From: Clostridiales bacterium
GTDB taxonomy: Bacteria > Bacillota > Clostridia > Caldicoprobacterales > DTU083
Length of the DNA: 64,000 nt
Assembly: GCA_012842605.1 (NCBI GenBank)
Contig: DUSN01000036.1
Coordinates: 19,037 to 83,036, forward strand
Direction: 5' to 3'
The position numbers were made by a program, and so were the translations under genes. The number at the start of each line of letters is the position of its first letter. The stretch's first letter is position 1. Of the stretch, positions 46,236 through 55,035 are shown in pieces. The notes under the pieces were generated by a model that did no database searches, was not told where the DNA came from, and worked only from the letters and a program-made list of their open reading frames with translations.

Positions 46236-46865
46236 ATGTCAAATGTACACGTGATGAATCACCCACTTATTCAGCATAAGCTGACATTGATCCGGGACAA
46301 GAATACGGGTGTGAAAGAATTCAGGGAATTGGTAGAGGAAGTTGCACTTTTGATGGCCTATGAAGTCTATCGTGATCTGCCGCTTAAGGAAATAGAGGTG
46401 GAAACACCCATAGGCAAAGCTGTATGCCATGCCATTGCGGGCAAAAAGCTTGGGATAGTCCCTATTCTTAGAGCCGGCCTTGGTATGGTGGACGGCATGA
46501 CAAAATTGGTTCCCGCAGCAAAAGTAGGTCATATCGGCTTATACAGGGATCCTGAAACTTTAGAGCCAGTAGAGTATTATTGCAAACTGCCGTCTGATAT
46601 TGAAGAGAGGGACCTTATAGTTGTAGATCCAATGCTTGCCACCGGTGGTTCCGCTTCGGCAGCCATTAGTTTTCTGAAGCAAAGGGGAGCTAAAAACATA
46701 AAAATGGTTTGCCTGATTGCAGCACCTGAAGGAATAGCAAGGCTGCAAAAAGATCACAATGATGTTGATATATTTGCTGCTGCTGTAGATGAGAAACTTA
46801 ACAGCCATGGATATATCGTACCCGGCCTGGGTGATGCCGGTGACAGATTGTTTGGAACAAAATAA
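46236..46865 (+). CDS. upp: Uracil phosphoribosyltransferase
   Basis: Salvages uracil to UMP with PRPP; 209 residues. The PRPP-binding [11 protein letters not shown] and the uracil-binding [18 protein letters not shown]-terminus are intact. AAAGGAGA precedes ATG 46236. The leader (46160-46215) contains complementary AATACAC / GTGTATT segments, possibly a structured leader, but no PyrR site was recognised. Confidence 0.97.
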   Translation: MSNVHVMNHPLIQHKLTLIRDKNTGVKEFRELVEEVALLMAYEVYRDLPLKEIEVETPIGKAVCHAIAGKKLGIVPILRAGLGMVDGMTKLVPAAKVGHIGLYRDPETLEPVEYYCKLPSDIEERDLIVVDPMLATGGSASAAISFLKQRGAKNIKMVCLIAAPEGIARLQKDHNDVDIFAAAVDEKLNSHGYIVPGLGDAGDRLFGTK

Positions 46866-46876
46866 AAAAGCAGCTG

Positions 46877-46910
46877 AAAAGCTCTGCTGATAAAATGGCA
46901 GGGCTTTTTT
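46877..46910 (+). terminator. Terminator after upp
   Basis: 11-bp stem AAAAGCTCTGC / GCAGGGCTTTT with one G-U pair, then T. Confidence 0.88.
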
Positions 46911-47033
46911 CATTTTATAAGTATACAAGTGACAGGTATATAAAAAGTGAGTGTTGTTTTTATTTCATGGTATACACGATAAAGACTTAGGCAATAATTT
47001 GAGTAAGATCATACTTTTACAGCGAGGTGCTTT

Positions 47034-47822
47034 ATGAAAAGGCAAAGATTACCCTCCCTGGTCTTGCTGTTGTCAATAACATTATTTGCCTACGTCTTTA
47101 TATATTTTGTGGAAGATATTTCGTCCGCCAGTGCTGCTGCGGATAGTTCTGTCAGCAGTGATGTTTGCAGGCAATTGGACATGGTGGGAGGAACACTGCA
47201 GCAAATTCATATAAATGGATGGGCTGAAATGCGCAGCAGTTATTTTCCGCTTCCGGTGTTGATTGAAAAAGCCAAAGAACTTATGCCGCTGCTGGGAGAC
47301 AATCTTCAGGTTCAAGTCAGTACAGGAGAAACTCCGGACTATCGCCAGGTAAAGCTGACTACCGGTGAAAATGGCATTGATTACAGTTTAATACTGTCAA
47401 GCAGCAGACAGCCGGACAATGAAACACCTTGTCATCAAACATTTATTATTATTAATGCGGTGCTGGATGCAGATTCAATTGAGTTAGAAGAGGAAGTACA
47501 TGGCAAGCTGAATAAGATACTGTCACAGTTTGATTCATCACCTTCTTTAAGTACAACTTATACAGCGGCTATCCCCGGCAGGCTGAAAGAATCAGAAATG
47601 GAACAGGCAGGCAGGCAGATATTTAATAAACTAAACGGAAGAGTAACTGAAATGAGCCGGGATGCAGAATGGATCAGCCTAACAGGATACAGCAGCCGTA
47701 TTAAAGGAGAATTGCATTCCAAAAACGGCAGATTTAATATGAATGTTGCCTTGCGTTACAATGCTCATGAAGGCAAAACATACATATGGCTCGGAACCCC
47801 TGTAATATCCATTCCTTACTAG
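47034..47822 (+). CDS. ywmB: YwmB-family secreted protein
   Basis: 262-residue protein of the TATA-box-binding-like YwmB family, function unknown. There is a signal peptide or membrane anchor (residues 8-27). The soluble part begins after ASAAAD and contains two related halves. It lies directly before murA and spoIID, exactly as ywmB does in B. subtilis, which is the best support for the call. GAGGTG lies before the ATG. Confidence 0.85.
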   Translation: MKRQRLPSLVLLLSITLFAYVFIYFVEDISSASAAADSSVSSDVCRQLDMVGGTLQQIHINGWAEMRSSYFPLPVLIEKAKELMPLLGDNLQVQVSTGETPDYRQVKLTTGENGIDYSLILSSSRQPDNETPCHQTFIIINAVLDADSIELEEEVHGKLNKILSQFDSSPSLSTTYTAAIPGRLKESEMEQAGRQIFNKLNGRVTEMSRDAEWISLTGYSSRIKGELHSKNGRFNMNVALRYNAHEGKTYIWLGTPVISIPY

Positions 47823-47874
47823 GTACCTGCCAGGCTGGATTCACATAAGATGGAATTGCAGGAGGTGTTATAGC

Positions 47875-49125
47875 ATGGCCAGTTTTCTGGTCTCAAAAAG
47901 CGGGCCGTTGAAAGGCAAAGTAACCATCAATGGGGCGAAGAATTCAGTACTGCCTATAATGGCAGCTTCATTGCTTTCGGATAAATGCAGTATCCTTGAA
48001 GATATACCCAACCTTGAAGATGTCAATGTTATGTGTGAGCTGCTGGAGCATTTCGGCTCAAGGCTGGATTTCAAGGGAAGACAGCTGAAAATAGATAATG
48101 GCAATATCCAGCCGGCTTTAGCTCCGTATGACCTGGTCAGGAAAATGAGAGCTTCTTTTCTTGTAATGGGCCCTATTCTTTCGCGCTTCGGAAGGGTTAA
48201 GATATCATTGCCCGGCGGCTGTGCCATAGGAACCCGGCCAATTGACCTGCACTTAAAGGGCTTTGCAGCTATGGGAGCGGATATTACCCTGGGTCATGGC
48301 TACATAGAGGCAAAAGCAGACAGATTGCAGGGTAATAGGATATACCTGGATTTTCCCAGTGTAGGTGCAACAGAAAACATTATTATGGCCGCAGCCCTTG
48401 CCGACGGGCTTACCATATTGGAAAATGCAGCAGAAGAGCCTGAAATTATTGATTTGGCCAACTATATAAACTCCATGGGAGGGCATATAAGGGGTGCCGG
48501 AACAGATACCATTAAAATAGAAGGAGTTAAAGAGTTGAATGGCTGCACCCATACAATTATACCTGACCGGATAGAAGCCGGTACTTTCATGGTAGCGGCT
48601 GCCATATCAGGTGGAGATATAACCTTGTGCAATGTAATAGAGGATCATCTCCGTCCTGTTATAGCTAAGCTGAAGGAGGCCGGTGTTAAGATTGAAACAG
48701 TGGAAGAAGGAATGCGTGTATACGTAAACGGTCCCTTGCATTCTTTGGATCTTAAAACTCTTCCGTATCCCGGATTTCCTACTGACATGCAGGCCCAAAT
48801 GATGGCATTGATGTGTACCATACCAGGTATAAGCATGATTACTGAAACTGTATTTGAAAACCGGTTTATGCATGTCAGCGAGCTTAAAAGACTGGGCGCA
48901 AAAATTAAAATTGAGGGCAGAAGTGCTATTATTGAAGGAGTGGAACGTCTGCAGGGTGCAGAAGTCAGAGCAACTGACCTGAGGGCAGGTGCCGCACTTG
49001 TGCTGGCAGGTTTGTTTGCTGACGGAACTACTGAGGTAACGGATGTTCATCATATTGATCGCGGTTATGAGGATATGGAGAGTAAATTAAGGAGCTTAGG
49101 TGCAAATGTAAAAAGAGTCCCCTGA
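47875..49125 (+). CDS. murA: UDP-N-acetylglucosamine 1-carboxyvinyltransferase
   Basis: First committed step of peptidoglycan synthesis, adding enolpyruvate to UDP-GlcNAc; 416 residues. The catalytic Cys116 lies in PGGCAIGTRPID, so the enzyme is expected to be fosfomycin-sensitive. The Lys-Asn pair in NGAKNSVLP is present. In Bacillus murAA has the same place before spoIID. AGGAGG precedes the ATG. Confidence 0.97.
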   Translation: MASFLVSKSGPLKGKVTINGAKNSVLPIMAASLLSDKCSILEDIPNLEDVNVMCELLEHFGSRLDFKGRQLKIDNGNIQPALAPYDLVRKMRASFLVMGPILSRFGRVKISLPGGCAIGTRPIDLHLKGFAAMGADITLGHGYIEAKADRLQGNRIYLDFPSVGATENIIMAAALADGLTILENAAEEPEIIDLANYINSMGGHIRGAGTDTIKIEGVKELNGCTHTIIPDRIEAGTFMVAAAISGGDITLCNVIEDHLRPVIAKLKEAGVKIETVEEGMRVYVNGPLHSLDLKTLPYPGFPTDMQAQMMALMCTIPGISMITETVFENRFMHVSELKRLGAKIKIEGRSAIIEGVERLQGAEVRATDLRAGAALVLAGLFADGTTEVTDVHHIDRGYEDMESKLRSLGANVKRVP

Positions 49126-49142
49126 AGGTTACGACAATAAGG

Positions 49143-49169
49143 AAAGACTGCTGCAGGCAGTCTTTTTTT
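49143..49169 (+). terminator. Terminator after murA
   Basis: Perfect 9-bp stem AAAGACTGC / GCAGTCTTT with a 5-base loop, then T. Confidence 0.92.
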
Positions 49170-49250
49170 ATGAAAAAAGCCCCTGGTTCTAAAGCAGGTG
49201 AGGCGGGCATAGAATGTTTAAGTACAATCAGAAAAATGGGGGATGGACGC

Positions 49251-50261
49251 ATGAAGCCAATAGCAAAACTAATTTTTATTTCAGCTGCAATCCTGCTGCT
49301 AATATCATCAATAGCATATGACCTGCTTGGTAAGAAGGATGGTGACAAACAACCGCCCGCTGAACAGAATAATCCGGATGAAATTATCATAGTGCCTGAA
49401 ACCGGCAGCGAGCTTACTATAAAGCTGTACAACCACTGGTCAAAGAAGTTGATTGAAATGCCTATAGAGGAATACCTGATTGGCGTAGTGGCTGGTGAAA
49501 TGCCTGCAAGTTTTGAAATTGAAGCTCTCAAAGCTCAGGCTGTTGCTGCACGAACCTTAGTTGTACACCAGCTGCGTGCTTACGGAGGCAAAGGCTGCAG
49601 TCAGGTAAAAGGTGCAGACGTATGCAGTTCCTTTGCACACTGTCAGGAATGGCTGCCGGAGGATAGAATGCGAAAAAACTGGGGCAGTAAATTTGAGCAG
49701 AATTACGAAAGAATTAAACAGGCGGTCATGGAAACTGCAGGCGAAATCATGACATATAATAACAAGCCAATCGAGGTTTTGTATCATTCTACAAGCAATG
49801 GCAGAACTGAAGAAGCAAGCGAAGTCTTTTCCAGCTCACTGCCTTATTATAAGTCAGTTGAAAGCATTGGGGAAGAGGACGCACCTATGTTTGAAGGCAG
49901 TGTTACATATACCAATCAGGAGTTTGCTGATATCTTCTACTCCAAATACAAGGTCAGGCTTAATCCTGATAACTTAAAATCACAGATAAAAGTAAACAGC
50001 TATACAGAAAGCGGAAGAATCAAGGAAATTACTGTTGGAGGGTTCAAGCTTAAGGGAACAGAATTCCGTCTGCTTTATAAGCTGAACTCCACAGACATTA
50101 CCTTTATATTTAACAAAAACAGCATTACCATGAAAACAAAGGGGTTCGGGCATGGGGTAGGAATGAGCCAGGTAGGAGCGGACCGTATGGCCAAAAGAGG
50201 CTATAATTATATAGATATTTTGAAACATTACTACCTGGGAGTAGAAATAAATCATTATTGA
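49251..50261 (+). CDS. spoIID: Stage II sporulation protein D
   Basis: Mother-cell lytic transglycosylase for engulfment, 336 residues. An N-terminal anchor helix (6-23) is followed by the SpoIID domain. The catalytic Glu region GEMPASFEIEALKAQAVAART is near residue 84; the CSSFAHC segment and [20 protein letters not shown] near the C-terminus are typical. ATG 49251 has GGGGGATGG upstream; in-frame codons back to 49170 run through the murA terminator end and are unlikely. Works with SpoIIM and SpoIIP, not seen here. spoIIQ follows. Confidence 0.96.
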   Translation: MKPIAKLIFISAAILLLISSIAYDLLGKKDGDKQPPAEQNNPDEIIIVPETGSELTIKLYNHWSKKLIEMPIEEYLIGVVAGEMPASFEIEALKAQAVAARTLVVHQLRAYGGKGCSQVKGADVCSSFAHCQEWLPEDRMRKNWGSKFEQNYERIKQAVMETAGEIMTYNNKPIEVLYHSTSNGRTEEASEVFSSSLPYYKSVESIGEEDAPMFEGSVTYTNQEFADIFYSKYKVRLNPDNLKSQIKVNSYTESGRIKEITVGGFKLKGTEFRLLYKLNSTDITFIFNKNSITMKTKGFGHGVGMSQVGADRMAKRGYNYIDILKHYYLGVEINHY

Positions 50262-50348
50262 TATATTTAAATATATAAATAATAGATATGCCTTCACTGT
50301 ATATCAGCCCAAAAAATGGCAATAATACAGGTGGAGGTGTAGAAATAA

Positions 50349-51257
50349 ATGGATAAGGAACTATGGAAACAAAAACTAAAAAATGCATTCAGCAGAAAAA
50401 GTTTGGCGGGTTTCATTGATAAGTTCGGGTTTTATCTGGCATTACTTGTCTGCATTGTAGTTATCGGCATAACAGCGTTGCTGACACAAGGCAATTTGGG
50501 TGAACAGGGTACAGGGGATAATAATATACCGGTCACCCCGACAGAAGATCCAGGTGAAATGGCTCATGAAGGAGACGATGAAGACACTATAGACATTATA
50601 GTTAACGATGTTATAAACGATGAAAAGGAGCCTGGCAAACCTGTCCAAACTAGCAGCCCGTCAGCCGGCCAGGAGAAGGAAGGCAATGAAAACACACAGC
50701 CGGCTTCAGGTTCAGAATCCCAATCTCCCGGTGAATCACAGCAGAATAATCAGGCCGGGGAAGCCGGAAAACAAGGAAATGAGCCTAAAAATAGCACAAA
50801 GAGTGAAGATGCAGCTGCAGTCTCGGGTAAAGACAGTAACCGGTCTTCCACAATGGAATCTCCGGCAATAGGAGAAGTAATACGGCAGTATGCAGTGGAT
50901 GAGCTGGTATACTCACCTACGCTGAAAGAATGGACAACTCACACAGGCATAGATATTGCCGGTACACTTGGCGGGGAAGTAAGGGCAGCCCTGGCAGGAA
51001 CGGTAGAGAGCATTGAGGAAGACTCATTAAAGGGAATTGTTATAACATTGGCGCATGAGAATGGTTTGAAAACAGTGTATGTGGGTCTTTCTACAAAAGA
51101 TATGGTAAGGGTAGGGCAGCAGGTTGAGAAAGGACAGGTTATCAGCGGCATCGGAAGAACTGCGGCTTTTGAAATAATTGATGACCCGCATGTTCATTTT
51201 GAAGTATTGCTCAATGGAGAGCATCAGGATCCGGTTCTGTATCTGCAAGGCAAATAA
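50349..51257 (+). CDS. spoIIQ: SpoIIQ-like M23 peptidase-domain protein
   Basis: Forespore membrane protein of 302 residues that forms the zipper/channel with mother-cell SpoIIIAH. One membrane helix (25-45), a Ser/Gln/Glu-rich spacer (about 50-170), and a LytM domain (about 195-300). Unlike B. subtilis SpoIIQ, the metal site looks complete: His198, Asp202 and the HxH His281/His283. Clostridial SpoIIQ proteins with an intact site bind zinc. Position after spoIID and before spoIIID and mbl matches Bacillus. GGAGGTG precedes the ATG. Confidence 0.93.
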   Translation: MDKELWKQKLKNAFSRKSLAGFIDKFGFYLALLVCIVVIGITALLTQGNLGEQGTGDNNIPVTPTEDPGEMAHEGDDEDTIDIIVNDVINDEKEPGKPVQTSSPSAGQEKEGNENTQPASGSESQSPGESQQNNQAGEAGKQGNEPKNSTKSEDAAAVSGKDSNRSSTMESPAIGEVIRQYAVDELVYSPTLKEWTTHTGIDIAGTLGGEVRAALAGTVESIEEDSLKGIVITLAHENGLKTVYVGLSTKDMVRVGQQVEKGQVISGIGRTAAFEIIDDPHVHFEVLLNGEHQDPVLYLQGK

Positions 51258-51283
51258 GCAATTTAAGTAAGATGCGAGAAGGC

Positions 51284-51311
51284 AAGGGCGTTCAGTGAAC
51301 GTCCTTTTTTT
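51284..51311 (+). terminator. Terminator after spoIIQ
   Basis: AAGGGCGTTC / GAACGTCCTT stem (one G-U pair), 3-base loop, T run. Confidence 0.88.
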
Positions 51312-51512
51312 CTTTAAAAATCTGCTTGGTATAAACCTTAAGTACATTGCTCTGTGATAATAACATAAATTTTATTAATTCATTCTATATCTTGCCCCTT
51401 GTGCATAATTATTTAAATATATAAAGCCGTAGTACGGGAACGCCGGGCAAGCATGAATTGTCTGAAGGCAGGTGGTGATTCCCGGACTAATATTGTTAGG
51501 GGGGAATCGATT

Positions 51513-51773
51513 TTGAAGGATTACATTGAAGAAAGAGCTATAGAAATCGCAAACTACATTATCGAGTCGAAGGCTACCGTACGGGAAGCTGCAAAAGTGT
51601 TCAAGGTAAGTAAGAGTACGGTACATAAGGATGTGTCGGAGCGCCTTCCGAAAATAAACCCCAATATTTCAGAAGAAGTAAAAAAAGTACTTGAACAAAA
51701 TAAAGCGGAAAGACACATAAGAGGCGGCCGGGCTACCCGCATTAAATATAAATCATCAGGAAAAACGGAATGA
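51513..51773 (+). CDS. spoIIID: Stage III sporulation regulator SpoIIID
   Basis: Mother-cell DNA-binding protein of 86 residues that adjusts the sigma-E regulon. It is very close to the Bacillus protein, including the helix-turn-helix ATVREAAKVFKVSKSTVHKD and the basic C-terminus RHIRGGRATRIKYK. The TTG start at 51513 has GGGGGGAA upstream and gives the canonical N-terminus MKDYIEERAI. A CGGGAA / TTCCCG pairing (51435-51440 with 51479-51484) could form a leader hairpin. Confidence 0.96.
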   Translation: MKDYIEERAIEIANYIIESKATVREAAKVFKVSKSTVHKDVSERLPKINPNISEEVKKVLEQNKAERHIRGGRATRIKYKSSGKTE

Positions 51774-51844
51774 AACCCCCTTGATAACAATAAAAATACG
51801 TAACATTGAAAATTGGCGGTATAAAATTAAGAAGAATGCGGAAA

Positions 51845-51886
51845 GACATGGTTTAATTGTATTCGTAGTTAAACCATGTTTTTCTT
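51845..51886 (+). terminator. Terminator after spoIIID
   Basis: 11-bp perfect stem ACATGGTTTAA / TTAAACCATGT, 12-base loop, TTTTTCTT tail. Confidence 0.88.
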
Positions 51887-51995
51887 GTCACACAAAAAAG
51901 GATTTTGACAAAAAACATAGAATATATACCAGTAATTTATCACAAGCTGAGTTAAAACTGCACTTGTATTGTCGCATAGAAAGGTGAGATTATAC

Positions 51996-53030
51996 TTGTT
52001 GGGATTCAGAGATATCGGCATTGATTTGGGTACCGCCAGCGTATTGGTATATATCAGGGGTAAAGGTATTGTTTTAAAGGAGCCATCAGTAATATCCATT
52101 GACAAGAATACAGGCAAGGTACTGGCTGTAGGCGATGAAGCACGAAGGATGCTTGGAAGGACTCCCGGCAATATTGTAGCAATTCGTCCCCTGTCGGAGG
52201 GTGTAATATCTGATTATGAAGTAACCCAGAAGATGCTTAAGTATTTTCTTAATAAGGTAGCAGGAAGACGTCTGTTTGGCAAGCCCAGGGTCATTATCTG
52301 TGTACCCAGCGGAGTCACCGAGGTGGAAAAGCGCGCGGTGCTGGATGCCGCGGCAGAAGCAGGTGCAGGCAGGATTTTCCTTATAGAAGAGCCCATAGCT
52401 GCAGCTATTGGAGCAGGTTTGGACATTTCCAAAGCCTGCGGGCATATGGTGGTGGATATTGGAGGAGGCACTACTGATGTGGCAGTCATTTCCCTTGGTG
52501 GTGCGGTAATTTCTGAAACCATAAAAGTAGCAGGTAATAATTTTGACGATGCAATCATAAAATACATGCGTAAAAAACATAATCTCCTGATTGGCGACAG
52601 GACTGCTGAGGATATGAAAATAAACATTGGTTCGGCATATCCAAGAAAAGAGCAGGTATATATGGATGTTACAGGCCGCAATCTGATTTCGGGGCTTCCC
52701 AAAACTATCAGGGTTTCTTCTGAAGAGATGATTGAAGCACTGGAAGAGCCCATTCAGGCCATAGTTGAATGTGTACATTCGGTATTGGAAAGAACTCCTC
52801 CTGAACTGGCAGCCGATATCAGCGAGCAGGGTATTTGCATGACGGGAGGCGGGGCTTTACTGTACGGTTTTGACAAGCTGCTGCAGGAGCGAACCAAGAT
52901 AGCAGTATACGTAGCTGAGGATGCAGTGTCATGCGTAGCCTTAGGCACAGGCAAAGCGCTGGAATCCCTGGATGTATATTATAAGACTGCTGTGTTTGAA
53001 CACCGTAAAGGTACATCGGTTGCATACTAA
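51996..53030 (+). CDS. mbl: MreB-like cell-shape actin (Mbl)
   Basis: Actin-like filament protein of 344 residues that guides lateral wall synthesis. The phosphate-1 loop DIGIDLGTASVLVY, the VVDIGGGTTDVAVIS phosphate-2 loop and the adenosine motif CMTGGGALLYG are intact. The position directly after spoIIID points to Mbl rather than MreB. TTG 51996 has AAAGGTGAG at suitable spacing and gives MLGFRDIG, matching the family; TTG 51999 is possible. Confidence 0.95.
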   Translation: MLGFRDIGIDLGTASVLVYIRGKGIVLKEPSVISIDKNTGKVLAVGDEARRMLGRTPGNIVAIRPLSEGVISDYEVTQKMLKYFLNKVAGRRLFGKPRVIICVPSGVTEVEKRAVLDAAAEAGAGRIFLIEEPIAAAIGAGLDISKACGHMVVDIGGGTTDVAVISLGGAVISETIKVAGNNFDDAIIKYMRKKHNLLIGDRTAEDMKINIGSAYPRKEQVYMDVTGRNLISGLPKTIRVSSEEMIEALEEPIQAIVECVHSVLERTPPELAADISEQGICMTGGGALLYGFDKLLQERTKIAVYVAEDAVSCVALGTGKALESLDVYYKTAVFEHRKGTSVAY

Positions 53031-53050
53031 ACTACAAAAGGTGACAGGCA

Positions 53051-53491
53051 ATGAATCTTAACATAAACGACATTATGCAGCGAATTCCTCATCGATATCC
53101 ATTCATCCTGGTGGATAGGATAACTGAGATGGAACCGGGAAAATGTGCTAAGGGTATAAAGAATGTAACAATCAATGAACCGTTTTTTCAAGGTCATTTT
53201 CCAGGTTATCCTGTAATGCCGGGAGTGCTGATACTGGAGGCCCTGGCACAGCTGGGAGCAGCTGTAGTCCTGGGTTCGGAAGAGAATAAAGGAAAACTGG
53301 CATTGTTTACCGGAATTGATGGTGTCAGGTTTCGCAGGCAGGTAATACCGGGAGATCAGCTGCAATTGGAAGTACAGGTCATAAAAATGAGAAATGTAAT
53401 GGGAAAGGCGGCAGTCAAAGCCACGGTAGACGGGGAAGTTGCAGTTGAAGGCGAAATAATGTTTGCGCTTGCCGACAGGGAAACAAGCTAA
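53051..53491 (+). CDS. fabZ: 3-hydroxyacyl-ACP dehydratase FabZ
   Basis: Dehydrates 3-hydroxyacyl-ACP in fatty acid synthesis; 146 residues, hot-dog fold. The catalytic His49 is in [13 protein letters not shown] and Glu63 in LILEAL. AAGGTGACAGG precedes the ATG. It follows mbl by 20 bases; in Bacillus the ywpB/fabZ gene is also downstream of mbl. Confidence 0.97.
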   Translation: MNLNINDIMQRIPHRYPFILVDRITEMEPGKCAKGIKNVTINEPFFQGHFPGYPVMPGVLILEALAQLGAAVVLGSEENKGKLALFTGIDGVRFRRQVIPGDQLQLEVQVIKMRNVMGKAAVKATVDGEVAVEGEIMFALADRETS

Positions 53492-53530
53492 AAATATTGC
53501 CATCTTACAGTTTAACAAGTACATGTACAG

Positions 53531-53556
53531 AAAAACAGCATTTACTGCTGTTTTTT
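53531..53556 (+). terminator. Terminator after fabZ
   Basis: 10-bp stem AAAAACAGCA / TGCTGTTTTT with a 5-base loop. Confidence 0.9.
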
Positions 53557-53633
53557 ATTTGCCTGACATTGACAAAATTTAATCAAATATTTTAATGAAA
53601 ATTTGAAAAAATATTCGGTTATTAGCAGGTCTG

Positions 53634-53642
53634 TGTTATAAT
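53634..53642 (+). promoter_or_regulatory. Extended -10 promoter of purR
   Basis: TGT-TATAAT with a poor -35 (TTCGGT 17 bases upstream). Confidence 0.5.
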
Positions 53643-53672
53643 AAGATAGATGTTGTATATACTGAGAGGGGG

Positions 53673-54503
53673 TTGATTTTACTGAAAATCAAAAGGAATG
53701 AACGGATTGCCGCCATGACTCGCATTATGTGCAGCCATCCCTGCCAAATATTCAATTTGAATCAATTTAGTGAACTTTTTAATTCCGGAAAGTCTACTAT
53801 TTGTGAAGATATTGCCATAATTCGAGATACTTTGCTCGCATTGCGGTTAGGGGATCTGGAGTCTGTAGCCGGAGCAGGCGGCGGAGTGAGGTTTGTACCG
53901 CGAGTGGATAAAAGGAACACAGAAGAATATATTTCAGAATTATGTAAATCCCTGTCAGATCCTGACCGAATATTGCCAGGCGGATATATTTATATGAACG
54001 ATATTCTGCATAACCCCCAGCAAATATATAAAATTGGTGAAATTCTGGCATCCCGGTTCATGGATGTCAGGCCTGATTTTGTTATAACCGTGGAAACCAA
54101 AGGTACACCGGTGGCAATAATGACTGCATTTTCACTGGGCTGTCCGGTTGTAGTAGCAGGAAGGAACGGCAATGTAACAGAGGGTCCCCTAGTTAGCATA
54201 AATTATGTAACTGCCTCTTCCAGAAGAATACAAACCATGTCTTTATCCAAAAGAGCTGTGAAAGAAGGCAGCCGGGCATTGATCATAGATGACTTTATGA
54301 AAGGCGGAGGGACTGCCCGGGGGATGGCTCAGCTGCTTAAGGAGTTTAATGTGGATATTGTGGGAACAGGAGTAGTAATAGCTACACGGGAACCCCAGGT
54401 TAAGCTTGTCAGCAGCTATACTTCATTGATTATGCTGGAGCAGGTTGATGAAAGTGAAAGAAAAATAGAATTATCTCCGGCTGACTGGATTAAGTCTATT
54501 TAA
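53673..54503 (+). CDS. purR: Purine operon repressor PurR
   Basis: 276-residue repressor with an N-terminal winged-helix domain (1-75) and a phosphoribosyltransferase-fold effector domain whose PRPP loop LIIDDFMKGGGTARG is near residue 202. PRPP releases it from DNA. The start is unclear: TTG 53673 abuts the GAGAGGGGG ribosome site, while CTG at 53682 has better spacing and would give a usual N-terminus; TTG is listed. It precedes spoVG and prs, as in B. subtilis (purR-yabJ-spoVG), with yabJ absent. Confidence 0.94.
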   Translation: MILLKIKRNERIAAMTRIMCSHPCQIFNLNQFSELFNSGKSTICEDIAIIRDTLLALRLGDLESVAGAGGGVRFVPRVDKRNTEEYISELCKSLSDPDRILPGGYIYMNDILHNPQQIYKIGEILASRFMDVRPDFVITVETKGTPVAIMTAFSLGCPVVVAGRNGNVTEGPLVSINYVTASSRRIQTMSLSKRAVKEGSRALIIDDFMKGGGTARGMAQLLKEFNVDIVGTGVVIATREPQVKLVSSYTSLIMLEQVDESERKIELSPADWIKSI

Positions 54504-54525
54504 TGTAAAATTTTTCATAATTTCA

Positions 54526-54554
54526 GAAGGAGTATCGAATTTTTTGGCGAATAA
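54526..54554 (+). promoter_or_regulatory. Candidate sigma-H promoter of spoVG
   Basis: GAAGGAGTA, 11 bases, GGCGAATAA, close to the sigma-H consensus RNAGGAWWT / RNNGAATWW with a perfect -10 element. spoVG is a classic sigma-H gene in Bacillus. Confidence 0.55.
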
Positions 54555-54606
54555 GAAAAAGTAGAAAAATTGCGGCTTGCTATTTGCTGGAAGGTGGTGA
54601 ACTGGG

Positions 54607-54867
54607 GTGACCATTACTGATGTCCGCATTCGTAAAATTGGGAGCGAGGGCAAAATGAAGGCTGTGGCCTCTGTTACCTTTGACAACGAATTTGTCGTAC
54701 ATGACATAAAAGTAATCGAAGGGCAAAACGGGTTATTCATTGCCATGCCCAGCCGGAAGACCCCGGATGGGGAATACCGGGATATTGCTCATCCAATTAA
54801 TTCAGATACGAGGGAGAAACTGCAAAGCCTCGTATTGGAAAAATACAATGGAATGGCAGAAGATTAA
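54607..54867 (+). CDS. spoVG: Regulator SpoVG
   Basis: Small nucleic-acid-binding protein, 86 residues, with roles in asymmetric division and regulation in firmicutes. Nearly identical in pattern to the Bacillus protein: [11 protein letters not shown], the core [26 protein letters not shown] (in two parts), and [13 protein letters not shown]. The start is GTG, with AAGGTGG about ten bases upstream. It has its own sigma-H-like promoter and a strong terminator. Confidence 0.97.
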   Translation: MTITDVRIRKIGSEGKMKAVASVTFDNEFVVHDIKVIEGQNGLFIAMPSRKTPDGEYRDIAHPINSDTREKLQSLVLEKYNGMAED

Positions 54868-54869
54868 GG

Positions 54870-54916
54870 CTTTAAAGGAGAGGTAACCTCTCCTTTAAAG
54901 TTTCTTATTTTTTTTA
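54870..54916 (+). terminator. Terminator after spoVG
   Basis: Perfect 14-bp stem CTTTAAAGGAGAGG / CCTCTCCTTTAAAG with a 3-base loop and a long T-rich tail. Confidence 0.95.
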
Positions 54917-54949
54917 TTTTTGGACGTTTTTATAGTGTAATTTCTTTAA

Positions 54950-54993
54950 TAGACAACGGTATTTTTGATAATATAATGGTATAATGGTATAAT
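54950..54993 (+). promoter_or_regulatory. Promoter of glmU-like gene with three TATAAT boxes
   Basis: TAGACA and TATAAT (54972) with a 16-base spacer. TATAAT occurs again at 54980 and 54988, an 8-bp tandem repeat (TATAATGG). Confidence 0.55.
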
Positions 54994-55035
54994 CATGTTG
55001 AGATAAATAATGCACTTATCAAGAGGAGTGGATAT

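Noticed and set aside
51421..51512. Riboswitch in the spoIIID leader
   Set aside because: One possible CGGGAA/TTCCCG pairing but no match to a riboswitch class I know.
51781..51987. 68-codon + strand reading frame between spoIIID and mbl
   Set aside because: It runs through the spoIIID terminator hairpin and has no ribosome site or family likeness.
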